From: Halobacteriales archaeon | GTDB lineage: Archaea > Halobacteriota > Halobacteria > Halobacteriales > Hikarchaeaceae | NCBI GenBank assembly: GCA_029941175.1 | Contig: JAPYRM010000028.1 | Coordinates: 1-9,441 of the forward strand | DNA length: 9,441 bases | Direction of reading: 5' to 3' | Shown: positions 1-6,462 of the stretch, piece by piece | How positions within the stretch are numbered: position 1 is the first letter of the stretch | How the letters are laid out: every line of letters begins with the position of its first letter | Translations under genes and position numbers: made by a program | The notes under the pieces: generated by a model | Told to the model about the DNA's origin: nothing | Database searches by the model: none | The model's input: only the letters and a program-made list of their open reading frames with translations

Positions 1-8
1 GGGGGATC

Positions 9-1199
9 ATGAATAGGGGGTTAAATGTAATAGTAATAGTTCTAGTTTTGGCCTCTATTGCGGTAGGAGGAGTTTCGGGAGAAACTTCGTCTGGCATTGA
101 GCTGTCAGAAGAGGAGATTAGAATGGTTGGTATTGGCCATGTTGATCGGTCAGATTTTGTGGTTCAAACGCCTAATTTGGCGAATTCAATTTCTATTGAT
201 AGAAAAATCGTTTCAAGTGAGTTCAGTAAATATATAGTATCAGAGGGGATTTCATTGGCAAATGAGGATGAGGAGAAGAGAGAGATACTATTCCAGGCAG
301 CTACAGAGGTAGAAATTGAATCTGCCGAAATAATAGGTCGTTTTAGAGAAATTCAAAATAGATGGAAAAGTGGATGGATTGGTTCGGACGAATTTACTAG
401 AGAATTGATATTAATAAGTACTGAGGCCGAGGTATTAGTGGATCTGTTAGACTATATAGAAAAAGAGGCAGAAAACGTTCCTCAAATGGAATTGAGAGGG
501 AGAATCAGGATGCTTAAAGAGAAATTGATACCTTTTGAAGGCCCAGTGAGAGATCACTTGATCGACGTGACTAGGGGGGAAAGTCAAATTGGGAGCATAT
601 ACATTGCTGTGTCAGAGAGAGGGATGGTTTTGGCCACAATTAAAAATGGGAAATATCTAAGAGAGGCGTATGTGTGGGATCAAGAGTCTTCGTCGGGAGG
701 AATAAGTTTAGATGAAGCGATTAGTAGAACAGCGACCCTATATCCAATAGCATACGGCCCTGAAGTGAGTCAACAAACAGGGATAATGAGTAAAGGAAGA
801 GGATATCAGATTAAAATTGGGTTTGAGAGCGGATCGTTGACTTCTTATTTGGATGGAGGGACTCGAAATGTATTCTATGAAATCCAAGAAAGAAAATTGG
901 GAGTCGTGGAACCAGGATCAAAAATCAAATTTATAGAAGATGGTACAAAAGTGGTGATCGGACGGAGTTTTGTGGGAGGTCCACTTAAAGTGGAAGTGTA
1001 TGATGAGAATACAGGAGGTACAGCTCCTGCAATGATGTTAATTGGAACAAGTAGAGAAGAGAAAATAAATAGAGGAGGAACGTGGATACTAGCTCCAAAA
1101 GAAAATACGAAAATGGTTGTGGAAATGAATGGAGAAGTTGTAGAGATACAAATATACCCCACATCGATGAATGAAGTAGAAACTGGAAATGTGGATTAG
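9..1199 (+). CDS. Secreted protein of unknown function, haloarchaeal-type
   Basis: Protein of 396 residues. It opens with an N-terminal signal peptide: a short basic start (MNRG), a hydrophobic core at about residues 5-20, and a likely cleavage after VSG at about residue 24. There is no lipobox cysteine and I see no cysteine in the whole protein, which suits an extracellular location. Residues about 85-190 look mostly helical. Residues 197-295 look like a mixed domain with the segments MVLATIKNGKYLREA and YLDGGTRNVFYEIQE. Residues about 325-384 look like a small beta-sandwich of the carboxypeptidase-regulatory or Ig type. There is no C-terminal membrane anchor. From memory, its layout and the YLDGGTR region resemble secreted haloarchaeal proteins known only as domains of unknown function; that match is not checked. 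The ATG follows GGGGGATC, an acceptable ribosome site, but the gene begins at the window edge, so an upstream partner or earlier start cannot be excluded. It converges on the methyltransferase. No function is assigned. Confidence 0.85.
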   Translation: MNRGLNVIVIVLVLASIAVGGVSGETSSGIELSEEEIRMVGIGHVDRSDFVVQTPNLANSISIDRKIVSSEFSKYIVSEGISLANEDEEKREILFQAATEVEIESAEIIGRFREIQNRWKSGWIGSDEFTRELILISTEAEVLVDLLDYIEKEAENVPQMELRGRIRMLKEKLIPFEGPVRDHLIDVTRGESQIGSIYIAVSERGMVLATIKNGKYLREAYVWDQESSSGGISLDEAISRTATLYPIAYGPEVSQQTGIMSKGRGYQIKIGFESGSLTSYLDGGTRNVFYEIQERKLGVVEPGSKIKFIEDGTKVVIGRSFVGGPLKVEVYDENTGGTAPAMMLIGTSREEKINRGGTWILAPKENTKMVVEMNGEVVEIQIYPTSMNEVETGNVD

Positions 1200-1215
1200 A
1201 AAAAGACTATTTTTT
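1200..1215. terminator. Overlapping T-tract terminators between convergent genes
   Basis: The stop codons of two convergent genes are 7 bases apart. On the plus strand a run of six T (1210-1215) lies just after the secreted-protein stop, inside the last codons of the methyltransferase. On the minus strand a run of five T (complement of 1200-1204) lies just after the methyltransferase stop. Archaeal RNA polymerase terminates at T-rich tracts without needing a hairpin, so each tract could end the transcript that reads into it. Termination itself is inferred. Confidence 0.5.
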
Positions 1216-1836
1216 AGAAGACGGAACGGTTGCCAAAGTGACTATGGCAAGGGGACTGCCAATGTGTGCTTGTAGAAGTATGTGTTGGATATTTTCAAAA
1301 CCCGCGGCAGAGAATAAATGATCTGCTTCGGACTCTGTGTAGAAAAACATCAGAGAAGTTGCAATAGTTCTAGCAAATAGGCCTTTTGGTTTTTTTGGAC
1401 CGACGAGTAAAACCTTACCACTAGGTTTGACTATGCGTCGAATTTCAGAAAGGGTTTCGATGGGGTTGGGCCAATATTCTATCGATCCAGAAGACCAAAC
1501 AGCATCAAATGCATCATCAAAGAATGGTAGATTCTCTGCATCGCCTATGTAAAGAGGAATAGAAGAGGGTGTAGAAAATTTTTCACGTGCTTTGTTGAGT
1601 TGGTGAACGCTCTGATCAATTCCATAAACGTTTGTCGCCTGTTTCAAGAGTCCTTCAATTCCAAAGCCAGTACCACATCCAACATCTAAAATTTTATCAG
1701 TGGAATTTATATCGAACAGATCTACGGCTTTCTCCCGCATCGAAATTGTCCAGAAAAATGGATTAATTTTATCGTATATTTTTGAGAGATATTTATAGAA
1801 AATCCGAGCGCGTTTTTTGTTTTCTAAGATTCCCAT
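1207..1836 (-). CDS. SAM-dependent methyltransferase, VTE3 (MPBQ/MSBQ methyltransferase)-like
   Basis: Class I (Rossmann-fold) SAM methyltransferase of 209 residues. Motif I is LDVGCGTGFG (residues 50-59), the acidic residue after strand 2 is in GIDQS (D74), and GDAENLPFFDDAFDAVW (98-114) covers the adenine-binding loop and motif II. The family signature is more specific than a generic methyltransferase: FYKYLSKIYDKINPFFWT near the N-terminus, DQSVHQLNKA, and SSGSIEYWPNP. These closely recall the plastid VTE3 enzyme, which methylates the ring of tocopherol and plastoquinone precursors and is thought to be of archaeal origin. A prenylated quinol such as a menaquinone precursor is therefore a likely type of substrate, but this is inference. 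I chose the ATG at 1836 (MGILENKKRARIF) because homology begins there; the frame stays open for 47 more codons upstream, but those codons cross the divergent promoter region and the first bases of the ahaH gene and look non-protein-like. The C-terminus is soluble, with no membrane segment. Confidence 0.88.
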   Translation of the reverse strand: MGILENKKRARIFYKYLSKIYDKINPFFWTISMREKAVDLFDINSTDKILDVGCGTGFGIEGLLKQATNVYGIDQSVHQLNKAREKFSTPSSIPLYIGDAENLPFFDDAFDAVWSSGSIEYWPNPIETLSEIRRIVKPSGKVLLVGPKKPKGLFARTIATSLMFFYTESEADHLFSAAGFENIQHILLQAHIGSPLAIVTLATVPSSKK

Positions 1837-1970
1837 TAAAAGAATAATTTCCCCGACCAAGAAAAAAACATGCGTTTGGCATCTGGAGGTGAAGAAGGAG
1901 GGATTTTTAGAGAATCTAACTGAACTCGATCGTAACGACCAAATATACACCCATCGGAAGAACTGACAAG
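1837..1970. promoter_or_regulatory. Divergent intergenic region, methyltransferase and ATP synthase operon
   Basis: These 134 bases separate divergent genes and must carry both 5' control regions. On the minus strand CTAAAAATC (complement of 1902-1910) is a possible TATA-like element that would start RNA near 1880, leaving a short leader with a poly-T run (complement of 1862-1868) and GGTCGGGG (complement of 1851-1858) ahead of the methyltransferase ATG. That assignment is weak. On the plus strand 1885-1902 is a purine-rich stretch containing GGAGGTGA and GGAGGG, with no usable start codon close behind it. Confidence 0.45.
1941..1947 (+). promoter_or_regulatory. TATA-like box of the ATP synthase operon
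   Basis: AAATATA is centred 27 bases before the A of the subunit H ATG at 1971. Archaeal TATA boxes sit about 26-27 bases before the RNA start, so the mRNA would begin at or within a base or two of the start codon, that is, leaderless. Leaderless mRNAs are common in haloarchaea. A weak GGAAG at 1956-1960 could act as a ribosome site if the RNA starts further upstream. The preceding CGTAACGACC could hold the BRE, but it is not a clear match. Confidence 0.5.
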
Positions 1971-2303
1971 ATGGCAAGGCCAGAGGTCCTCGAAAAAATC
2001 CAAGACATAGAAATCGAAGTCGAAAAAATCATTGTCGATGCTGAGAAAAGGGCACGGGGTTCCATTTCTAAGGCTGAGAAAAAAGCAGAAAGTATCATGA
2101 TAAAAGAGAATGGAAAAGCGGCGAAAAATAACGACGAGAAATTGGAAAGGGCGCGAGTAGAGATAGAAGGGGAGTGCAAAAAAATTCTCAAAGAGGTTGA
2201 TAAAGATATTAAGAAATTGGAAAAGGATGCGGCTAAAAATCACGACGGAGTTGTTTTGTTTATCAAAGATCGTTTTAAGGAGTCGGTGGATGCTAAGGCC
2301 TAA
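1971..2303 (+). CDS. ahaH: A-type ATP synthase subunit H (peripheral stalk)
   Basis: Protein of 110 residues, almost entirely charged heptad-type sequence with abundant Lys, Glu and Ala, as expected of a long right-handed coiled coil. In A-type ATPases subunit H pairs with subunit E to form the peripheral stalks that stop the A3B3 head from turning with the rotor. The start MARPEVLEKIQDIE matches the conserved N-terminus of haloarchaeal H subunits, which fixes the ATG at 1971. It is the first gene of the operon and lies directly downstream of the TATA-like box. Its last 14 bases overlap the start of the subunit I gene, implying coupled translation. The lysine-rich composition differs from the strongly acidic H subunits of extreme halophiles. 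There is no membrane segment. Confidence 0.93.
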   Translation: MARPEVLEKIQDIEIEVEKIIVDAEKRARGSISKAEKKAESIMIKENGKAAKNNDEKLERARVEIEGECKKILKEVDKDIKKLEKDAAKNHDGVVLFIKDRFKESVDAKA

Positions 2304-4404
2304 ACAAATGAGCCGGATCTCGGTTACGGGATCTAAAGAAGTTATGGAAGAGTTTATAAACACCATTCATGAGTTAAATGCAATTCATTTTGTAGAATAT
2401 GATGGGTCTTGGAGTGGATTCCAAAAAGGTAACCCGGGAGTACTAGCTGAAGAAGTATCGGAGAGATTGGTTACTGCGCGGGCTATTGAAAGTATACTTG
2501 GAATTGAAGCCGAGAGTTTTGAATATAGATATGAGTTCAAAAATGGAGAAATTAAAGAGAAATTAGAAGAACTTAGAGAAAAAGTGAATCGTCTCGAAGA
2601 TCGCAGGACTGAGATTGTGGAGAGGATGAGACGTGTGGGAGAACTTCTCGTAGAGGCGGAGGTGTTTATAGAGATAGGAATTGATTTTGATTTATTGAAA
2701 GGGTACAAAACAGTGGAGGTGTTTGTAGGAAGAGGAAATGTTGAGAAAATAAAAGAAACATTGTCAAGAGTCAAAGTCCCCATAGAAATGTTTGCTGGAG
2801 AAAGCTCGATAGCAATAGTTGCGGAAACAGATTCTTCGGAGGTTTCAGATGCACTAGAGAGAACTGAATTTGAACGGGTTGAAATCCCAGATAGACTGGG
2901 AGAAGTGGGAAGATATTTTTCAGATCTAGAAAATGAGGGAAAAGAATTAGCCAGTGAGCTTGAATCTATTAAGATTCAAATGGAAGAAATTAAAAACGAG
3001 GTGAAGCGGTTTTTACTCGCAACGGAGGAAAAACTAAGTATAGATGTACAGAGGACAGAAGCTCCACTACTGTTTGCGACGACAGAAAATACATTTACTG
3101 CAGAGGGATGGATACCAACTGTACTTTTGCATGAATTAAATGAGAAGCTAGAAGAGTCTGTTGGGAATCACATGGCAATAGAAGAACTCGAACGTGCGGA
3201 GTATGATGCAGAAGGGTTTGTAGAACATGGAGAAGCTGTTGGACAATCGAAGGTAGAAGGAGATACAAAAATGGGTCGGTCTGAACCCCCGGTGATTCAA
3301 GATAATCCCACAAGTGTTCAGCCTTTTGAAGTGTTGGTTCAGACGATTGGGAGGCCAAAATACTCAGAATTGGATCCAACATTGATAATATTCCTGACGT
3401 TTCCAGCATTTTTTGGATTTATGATAGGGGATGTGGGATACGGAATTTGTTATGCCATAATTGGCTATCTTTTGATGAGTAGATCAGATAGCATTGGGAT
3501 TAAGAGTTTAGGAGGGGTTGCAATTTGGGCAGGTATATTTACAATATTATTCGGAGTGTTTTATGGTGAAATTTTTGGGATGCACATATTGGGAGAGATG
3601 GTTTGGGGAGGGCACCCGCCGATAGAAAAGGGCCTCTCTCCTAAAACAGCACACTTTGCTCTGTTATGGCTTGTTGTGTCTATGTTGATAGGGATAGTAC
3701 ATGTAAGTATAGGACATACCCTAGATTTCATAAATAAGATGAGACGTAGTATGGTTGATGCAGTATTAGAAAGCGGGTCGTGGATTCTTCTAATGTTAGG
3801 TGTGTGGACGTGGGTTTTCAGTACACATTTGAGATCTGTTAAACCAGATTTATTGTTTGTGCAATTATCGAAAGAGCCGTTAGCATTCACGGGTTTTTCG
3901 CCGGAAACGGGGGTGTTGGCGTTAGGAATTGCATTAGTGGGCTTTATATTAATGATTATAGGAGAGGTAAAACATCAAGGCGTTCTTGGAGGCATAATTG
4001 GAATTTTGGAAAGTCCAAATGTTCTTGTCAATATATTATCCTATGCCAGAATACCCGCAGTGTTATTAGCAAAGGCAGGGATGGCTTTTGTGGTTAATTT
4101 ATTGGTTTTTGGGGCATATATTGCCGAAGATGGGGCAAGTCACTTTATGCACAATACGGCGGTTGGGGCGATACATGGTGAAATGATATTCCCGGGGCTG
4201 ATTCATCCTGCTAGCTTTGGAATTGCGGGATTGATTGGAGGAGTCATTATTCTAGTTATAGGACATGGCATAGTATTGGCCCTAGGAGTAACGAGTGCGG
4301 GGTTGCAATCTATTCGTTTGGAGTATGTAGAATTTTTCCAGAAATTCTATGCAGGAGGCGGGATAAAATACACTCCATTTGGACAAAATAAGCGGTACAC
4401 ATAA
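2290..4404 (+). CDS. atpI: A-type ATP synthase subunit I (membrane stator, a-subunit equivalent)
   Basis: Protein of 704 residues, within the usual size of the A/V-type a/I family. Residues 1 to about 357 are cytoplasmic, with coiled-coil arms (about 85-120 and 215-250) that join the peripheral stalks. A charged, probably flexible linker lies at about 309-335. Residues 365 to about 690 carry the membrane helices, beginning LIIFLTFPAFFGFMIGDVGYG. Two arginines match those needed for ion translocation in the family: R587 in NILSYARIPAVLLA and R676 in SAGLQSIRLEYVEFF, corresponding to yeast Vph1 R735 and R799. The second helical stretch is followed by a soluble tail ending RYT. I chose the ATG at 2290 (MLRPKQMSRISVTGSK) because haloarchaeal I subunits begin the same way; the frame is open further upstream, but that part is antisense-like shadow within ahaH. 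A second Met seven codons in (MSRISV) is an alternative. It is followed by the only sizeable gap in the operon. Confidence 0.95.
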   Translation: MLRPKQMSRISVTGSKEVMEEFINTIHELNAIHFVEYDGSWSGFQKGNPGVLAEEVSERLVTARAIESILGIEAESFEYRYEFKNGEIKEKLEELREKVNRLEDRRTEIVERMRRVGELLVEAEVFIEIGIDFDLLKGYKTVEVFVGRGNVEKIKETLSRVKVPIEMFAGESSIAIVAETDSSEVSDALERTEFERVEIPDRLGEVGRYFSDLENEGKELASELESIKIQMEEIKNEVKRFLLATEEKLSIDVQRTEAPLLFATTENTFTAEGWIPTVLLHELNEKLEESVGNHMAIEELERAEYDAEGFVEHGEAVGQSKVEGDTKMGRSEPPVIQDNPTSVQPFEVLVQTIGRPKYSELDPTLIIFLTFPAFFGFMIGDVGYGICYAIIGYLLMSRSDSIGIKSLGGVAIWAGIFTILFGVFYGEIFGMHILGEMVWGGHPPIEKGLSPKTAHFALLWLVVSMLIGIVHVSIGHTLDFINKMRRSMVDAVLESGSWILLMLGVWTWVFSTHLRSVKPDLLFVQLSKEPLAFTGFSPETGVLALGIALVGFILMIIGEVKHQGVLGGIIGILESPNVLVNILSYARIPAVLLAKAGMAFVVNLLVFGAYIAEDGASHFMHNTAVGAIHGEMIFPGLIHPASFGIAGLIGGVIILVIGHGIVLALGVTSAGLQSIRLEYVEFFQKFYAGGGIKYTPFGQNKRYT

Positions 4405-4434
4405 TAGCAAGATTTGAAGATATAGGGGGGTACA

Positions 4435-4446
4435 CTTCTGCAGAAG
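4435..4446. repeat. Perfect 12-bp palindrome in the I-K gap
   Basis: CTTCTGCAGAAG is its own reverse complement. The bases either side (A and G) do not pair, so symmetry stops there. With no loop it is better suited to a dimeric DNA-binding protein than to an RNA hairpin. Its centre is about 59 bases before the TATA-like box at 4496. Function is unknown, and a chance palindrome is possible. Confidence 0.4.
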
Positions 4447-4495
4447 GATTTGGTAAGTTTTATCAAGGAAGTAAACCGAGATATTAACGTTCGTG

Positions 4496-4503
4496 TATTA
4501 AAT
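4496..4503 (+). promoter_or_regulatory. Possible internal promoter (TATA-like box) for the c-subunit gene
   Basis: TATTAAAT is centred about 26 bases before the GTG at 4526, the same geometry as the box before subunit H. An RNA starting there would carry the c-subunit gene as its first, leaderless gene. The c-ring needs about ten copies per enzyme, so extra transcript would make sense. No start-site data are available, and A+T-rich octamers are common in this sequence. Confidence 0.33.
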
Positions 4504-4525
4504 TACATACATCACGGATGATGAA

Positions 4526-4810
4526 GTGAAATCCATGCTTGAAACTATATTCGACTTACTTGCAAACAATGCCGTACCGCTCCAAGAACACGTGTCAACT
4601 GACGTTGTCCACGGATCTCTACCTAAAGCTGCCGCTGCCCTAGGGGTTGGGCTAGCTGCTTTGGGAGCAGGTATTGCAGAACGGGGCATTGGAGCCGCGG
4701 CAGTTGGGGCGATAGCTGAAGATCGAGAATTCTTTGGGATAGGCCTCGTCATGACTGTATTGCCAGAGACATTAGTTATCCTCGCACTAGTGGTTATATT
4801 CCTAGTGTGA
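4526..4810 (+). CDS. atpK: A-type ATP synthase subunit K (c subunit, rotor ring proteolipid)
   Basis: Protein of 94 residues forming one hairpin of two membrane helices (about 34-62 and 72-93), the basic c-subunit form rather than a duplicated or tripled one. The first helix has the packed Gly/Ala pattern GVGLAALGAGIAERGIGAAAVG, the polar loop is AIAEDREF, and the second helix holds the ion-carrying glutamate E81 in VLPETLVILALVVIF. A second acidic residue, E52 in helix 1, sits where Methanosarcina c subunits have Gln. E52 and T82 are residues often seen in Na+-binding rings, but the set is incomplete, so H+ or Na+ use is open. The start is either GTG at 4526 or ATG at 4535, three codons in; GTG is favoured by the TATA-like spacing, ATG by the usual preference. 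The first 30 residues are not part of the membrane hairpin and are longer than in many c subunits. Confidence 0.93.
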   Translation: MKSMLETIFDLLANNAVPLQEHVSTDVVHGSLPKAAAALGVGLAALGAGIAERGIGAAAVGAIAEDREFFGIGLVMTVLPETLVILALVVIFLV

Positions 4811-4825
4811 GAAGGTTAGATAGTA

Positions 4826-5413
4826 ATGAGTCTCGAAACTGTCGTTGAAGATATCCGGGAAAGGGCTCGGAAGGATGCTGAGAGGATTCTCTCAGAAGCA
4901 GATATAGAGGGAAAAGAAATTGTAGATAAAGCGAAAAAGGAAGCTGCCATTATTAAAGTTTTAGGGAAAGAAGAGATGAGTCGCAGGATAGAATTGGAAA
5001 GGGAACAAAAATTCTCAAGTGCGAATCTATCGGCGAAACAAAAAACACTTGAAAGGAAACGAGATCTTTTGGAATTGGTTCGACACGGAATAGAGAATGA
5101 AATTTCACAGATAAAGGGAAAAGAGAGAGAAGAGTTAATGGAGAAATTAATAGAATCTTCGATAGAAGAATTCAAGGACGTGAAGGATGTGGTTGTGTAT
5201 TGTAAATTGGAAGACGAAAGGCTTCTCAAGTCTTTATTAAAGAAACACAAAGGCGTGAAATATGGAGGAGAATACGAATGTATAGGGGGAGTGGTTATGG
5301 AGAGTGAATCTGCTCGAATGCGGGTGAATAATACATTCGATTCGGTTATTGAAACGGTGTGGACGGAAGAACTGAAAAACATAAGTGAACTTTTATTTGG
5401 ATCGGGTCAATGA
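4826..5413 (+). CDS. atpE: A-type ATP synthase subunit E (peripheral stalk)
   Basis: Protein of 195 residues. The N-terminal part (about 1-85) is one long charged helix, beginning MSLETVVEDIRERARKDAERILSEAD, that forms a coiled coil with subunit H. The C-terminal part (about 100-195) is a small alpha/beta domain, including the segment VKYGGEYECIGGVVMES, that holds the top of the catalytic head. Length is typical of the family. The ATG at 4826 lies 15 bases after the c-subunit stop, behind GAAGGTTAG, a modest ribosome site. Its TGA overlaps the ATG of subunit C (ATGA), so translation of the two is probably coupled. A 188-residue frame on the opposite strand is only its shadow. Confidence 0.94.
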   Translation: MSLETVVEDIRERARKDAERILSEADIEGKEIVDKAKKEAAIIKVLGKEEMSRRIELEREQKFSSANLSAKQKTLERKRDLLELVRHGIENEISQIKGKEREELMEKLIESSIEEFKDVKDVVVYCKLEDERLLKSLLKKHKGVKYGGEYECIGGVVMESESARMRVNNTFDSVIETVWTEELKNISELLFGSGQ

Positions 5414-6462
5414 GTAGTTCTGAAACAGGAAATTATGAATATGTATCGGCACGAGTTCGATCGCGCCGAGCATATTTATATGGGGATGAAGAATATCGAA
5501 GATTTGTTCGCATGGGGCCGGGGGAGATTTCTAGGTATATGGAAGAGACTACTTATGCCCAAGAAGTGAATGAATTTGGTGCCAGGTACAAAGGAGTTGA
5601 CCTTATAGAGTATGCGTTGAACCACAATCTTGCAAGTCAATTTGAGGATTTGTTAAGATGGTCAGAAGGGGAATTATATGAACACATATCCCGATACTTG
5701 AAAAAGTTTGATGCATGGAATGTGAAGACTATTCTTAGAGGAATATATGCAAAAGAAGATATTGAAAGGATTCGGGATGACCTTATTCCCGCGGGTGAAT
5801 TTAAGAGTGCTTTCCTGGAGCAGTTGATTGGATCAAGCGACATAGAAGAGTTTGTAAATTTATTGGAAGGGACTATGTTTGGTGAAGTGTTGAGCAAGGG
5901 CTTTAGAGAATATGAAGATACGGGGCTTTTAGTCCCTCTAGAAAATGCGATAGACAGATGTTATTATCAACAACTTCTCAGGAAGACAGAAGTAGTAGAA
6001 GATCCGTCTTTGGTTTTATATACGGATTTTTTACGTGCAGAAATAGATTTTAAAAATATAATGAATGCACTTAGAATTGCACACAGTGGATCCGAAATTC
6101 CAATTACAGAATATTACATACAGGGTGGGAAGCAATTTACAGCTGCTAAGCTATCATCCTCAATGAAAAATTTGGATGAAATGATAAGCATGATACGTGA
6201 ATCGACATATGGCGAACAGCTTTCTGGGGCGATTGAAAAGCTCGAGGGCGCAGATAGTTTGATTAGTTTTGAACATGAACTTGAAGCTGTATTGTTAGAA
6301 TATTGTGATCGTTTGTCCCACGTATACCCATTGAGTATTTGTCCAGTGATTGCGTTTGTTCTTTCAAAGGAGAAAGAAATAGAAAATGTTCGGGCGATTG
6401 CAAGAGGAAAAGAAGCAGGTCTTTCACCTGAGGAAATAGAAAAGCAATTGGTGATTTCATGA
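5410..6462 (+). CDS. atpC: A-type ATP synthase subunit C (rotor collar, d-subunit equivalent)
   Basis: Protein of 350 residues, a normal length for subunit C, which is the funnel-shaped cap that joins the central stalk to the c-ring and is homologous to subunit d of V-ATPases. It is all-helical and soluble. Recognisable family segments are NYEYVSARVRSRRAYLYG near the start, FDAWNVKTILRGIYAKEDIE in the middle (about 96-115), DFLRAEIDFKNIMNALRI (about 206-223), and the C-terminal YPLSICPVIAFVLSKEKEIENVRAIARGKE. The last segment is the usual end of the family (the third repeat). Both ends overlap the neighbouring genes by four bases (ATGA), with subunit E upstream and subunit F downstream. No unusual feature seen. 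Confidence 0.95.
   Translation: MSSSETGNYEYVSARVRSRRAYLYGDEEYRRFVRMGPGEISRYMEETTYAQEVNEFGARYKGVDLIEYALNHNLASQFEDLLRWSEGELYEHISRYLKKFDAWNVKTILRGIYAKEDIERIRDDLIPAGEFKSAFLEQLIGSSDIEEFVNLLEGTMFGEVLSKGFREYEDTGLLVPLENAIDRCYYQQLLRKTEVVEDPSLVLYTDFLRAEIDFKNIMNALRIAHSGSEIPITEYYIQGGKQFTAAKLSSSMKNLDEMISMIRESTYGEQLSGAIEKLEGADSLISFEHELEAVLLEYCDRLSHVYPLSICPVIAFVLSKEKEIENVRAIARGKEAGLSPEEIEKQLVIS
6450..6455 (+). promoter_or_regulatory. Ribosome binding site for subunit F
   Basis: GGTGAT, a match to the archaeal 16S tail complement (GGAGGTGAT), lies three bases before the subunit F ATG. It sits inside the last codons of subunit C, so the overlap junction has its own ribosome site. The short spacing supports the ATG at 6459 only moderately. 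Confidence 0.5.

Larger units (their letters stand above)
4405..4525 (+). promoter_or_regulatory. 121-base gap between subunit I and subunit K genes
   Basis: Every other junction in the operon is an overlap or at most 15 bases, so this gap stands out. It contains a run of six G (4425-4430), a perfect 12-bp palindrome, and a TATA-like box close to the K start. A short frame without an ATG (4426-4521, ending in TGA just before the K gene) can be read, but nothing about it looks like a real protein. A role in setting c-subunit output is an inference. Confidence 0.4.

Noticed and set aside
1870..1923. 17-codon frame MRLASGGEEGGIFRESN upstream of ahaH
   Set aside because: It is very short, has no ribosome site, and lies upstream of the inferred RNA start for the operon. 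It could be chance.
1837..1977. Longer methyltransferase starting at 1977
   Set aside because: The extra 47 residues do not resemble the family, would cross the divergent promoter and overlap the ahaH start. Homology begins at the ATG at 1836.
2197..2289. Longer subunit I starting at 2197
   Set aside because: The extra residues lie wholly within ahaH in another frame and are not family-like. MLRPKQMS at 2290 matches related proteins.
1836..2366. 176-residue open frame on the minus strand across the start of the ATP synthase operon
   Set aside because: It lies antisense to ahaH and the start of atpI, is rich in Phe and Ser as expected for the complement of Lys/Glu-rich coding, and shows no family resemblance.
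4816..5382. 188-residue open frame on the minus strand
   Set aside because: It is the complement of the charged-helix gene atpE, with Ser/Phe/Leu-rich low-complexity composition and no start context. The plus-strand gene is certain.
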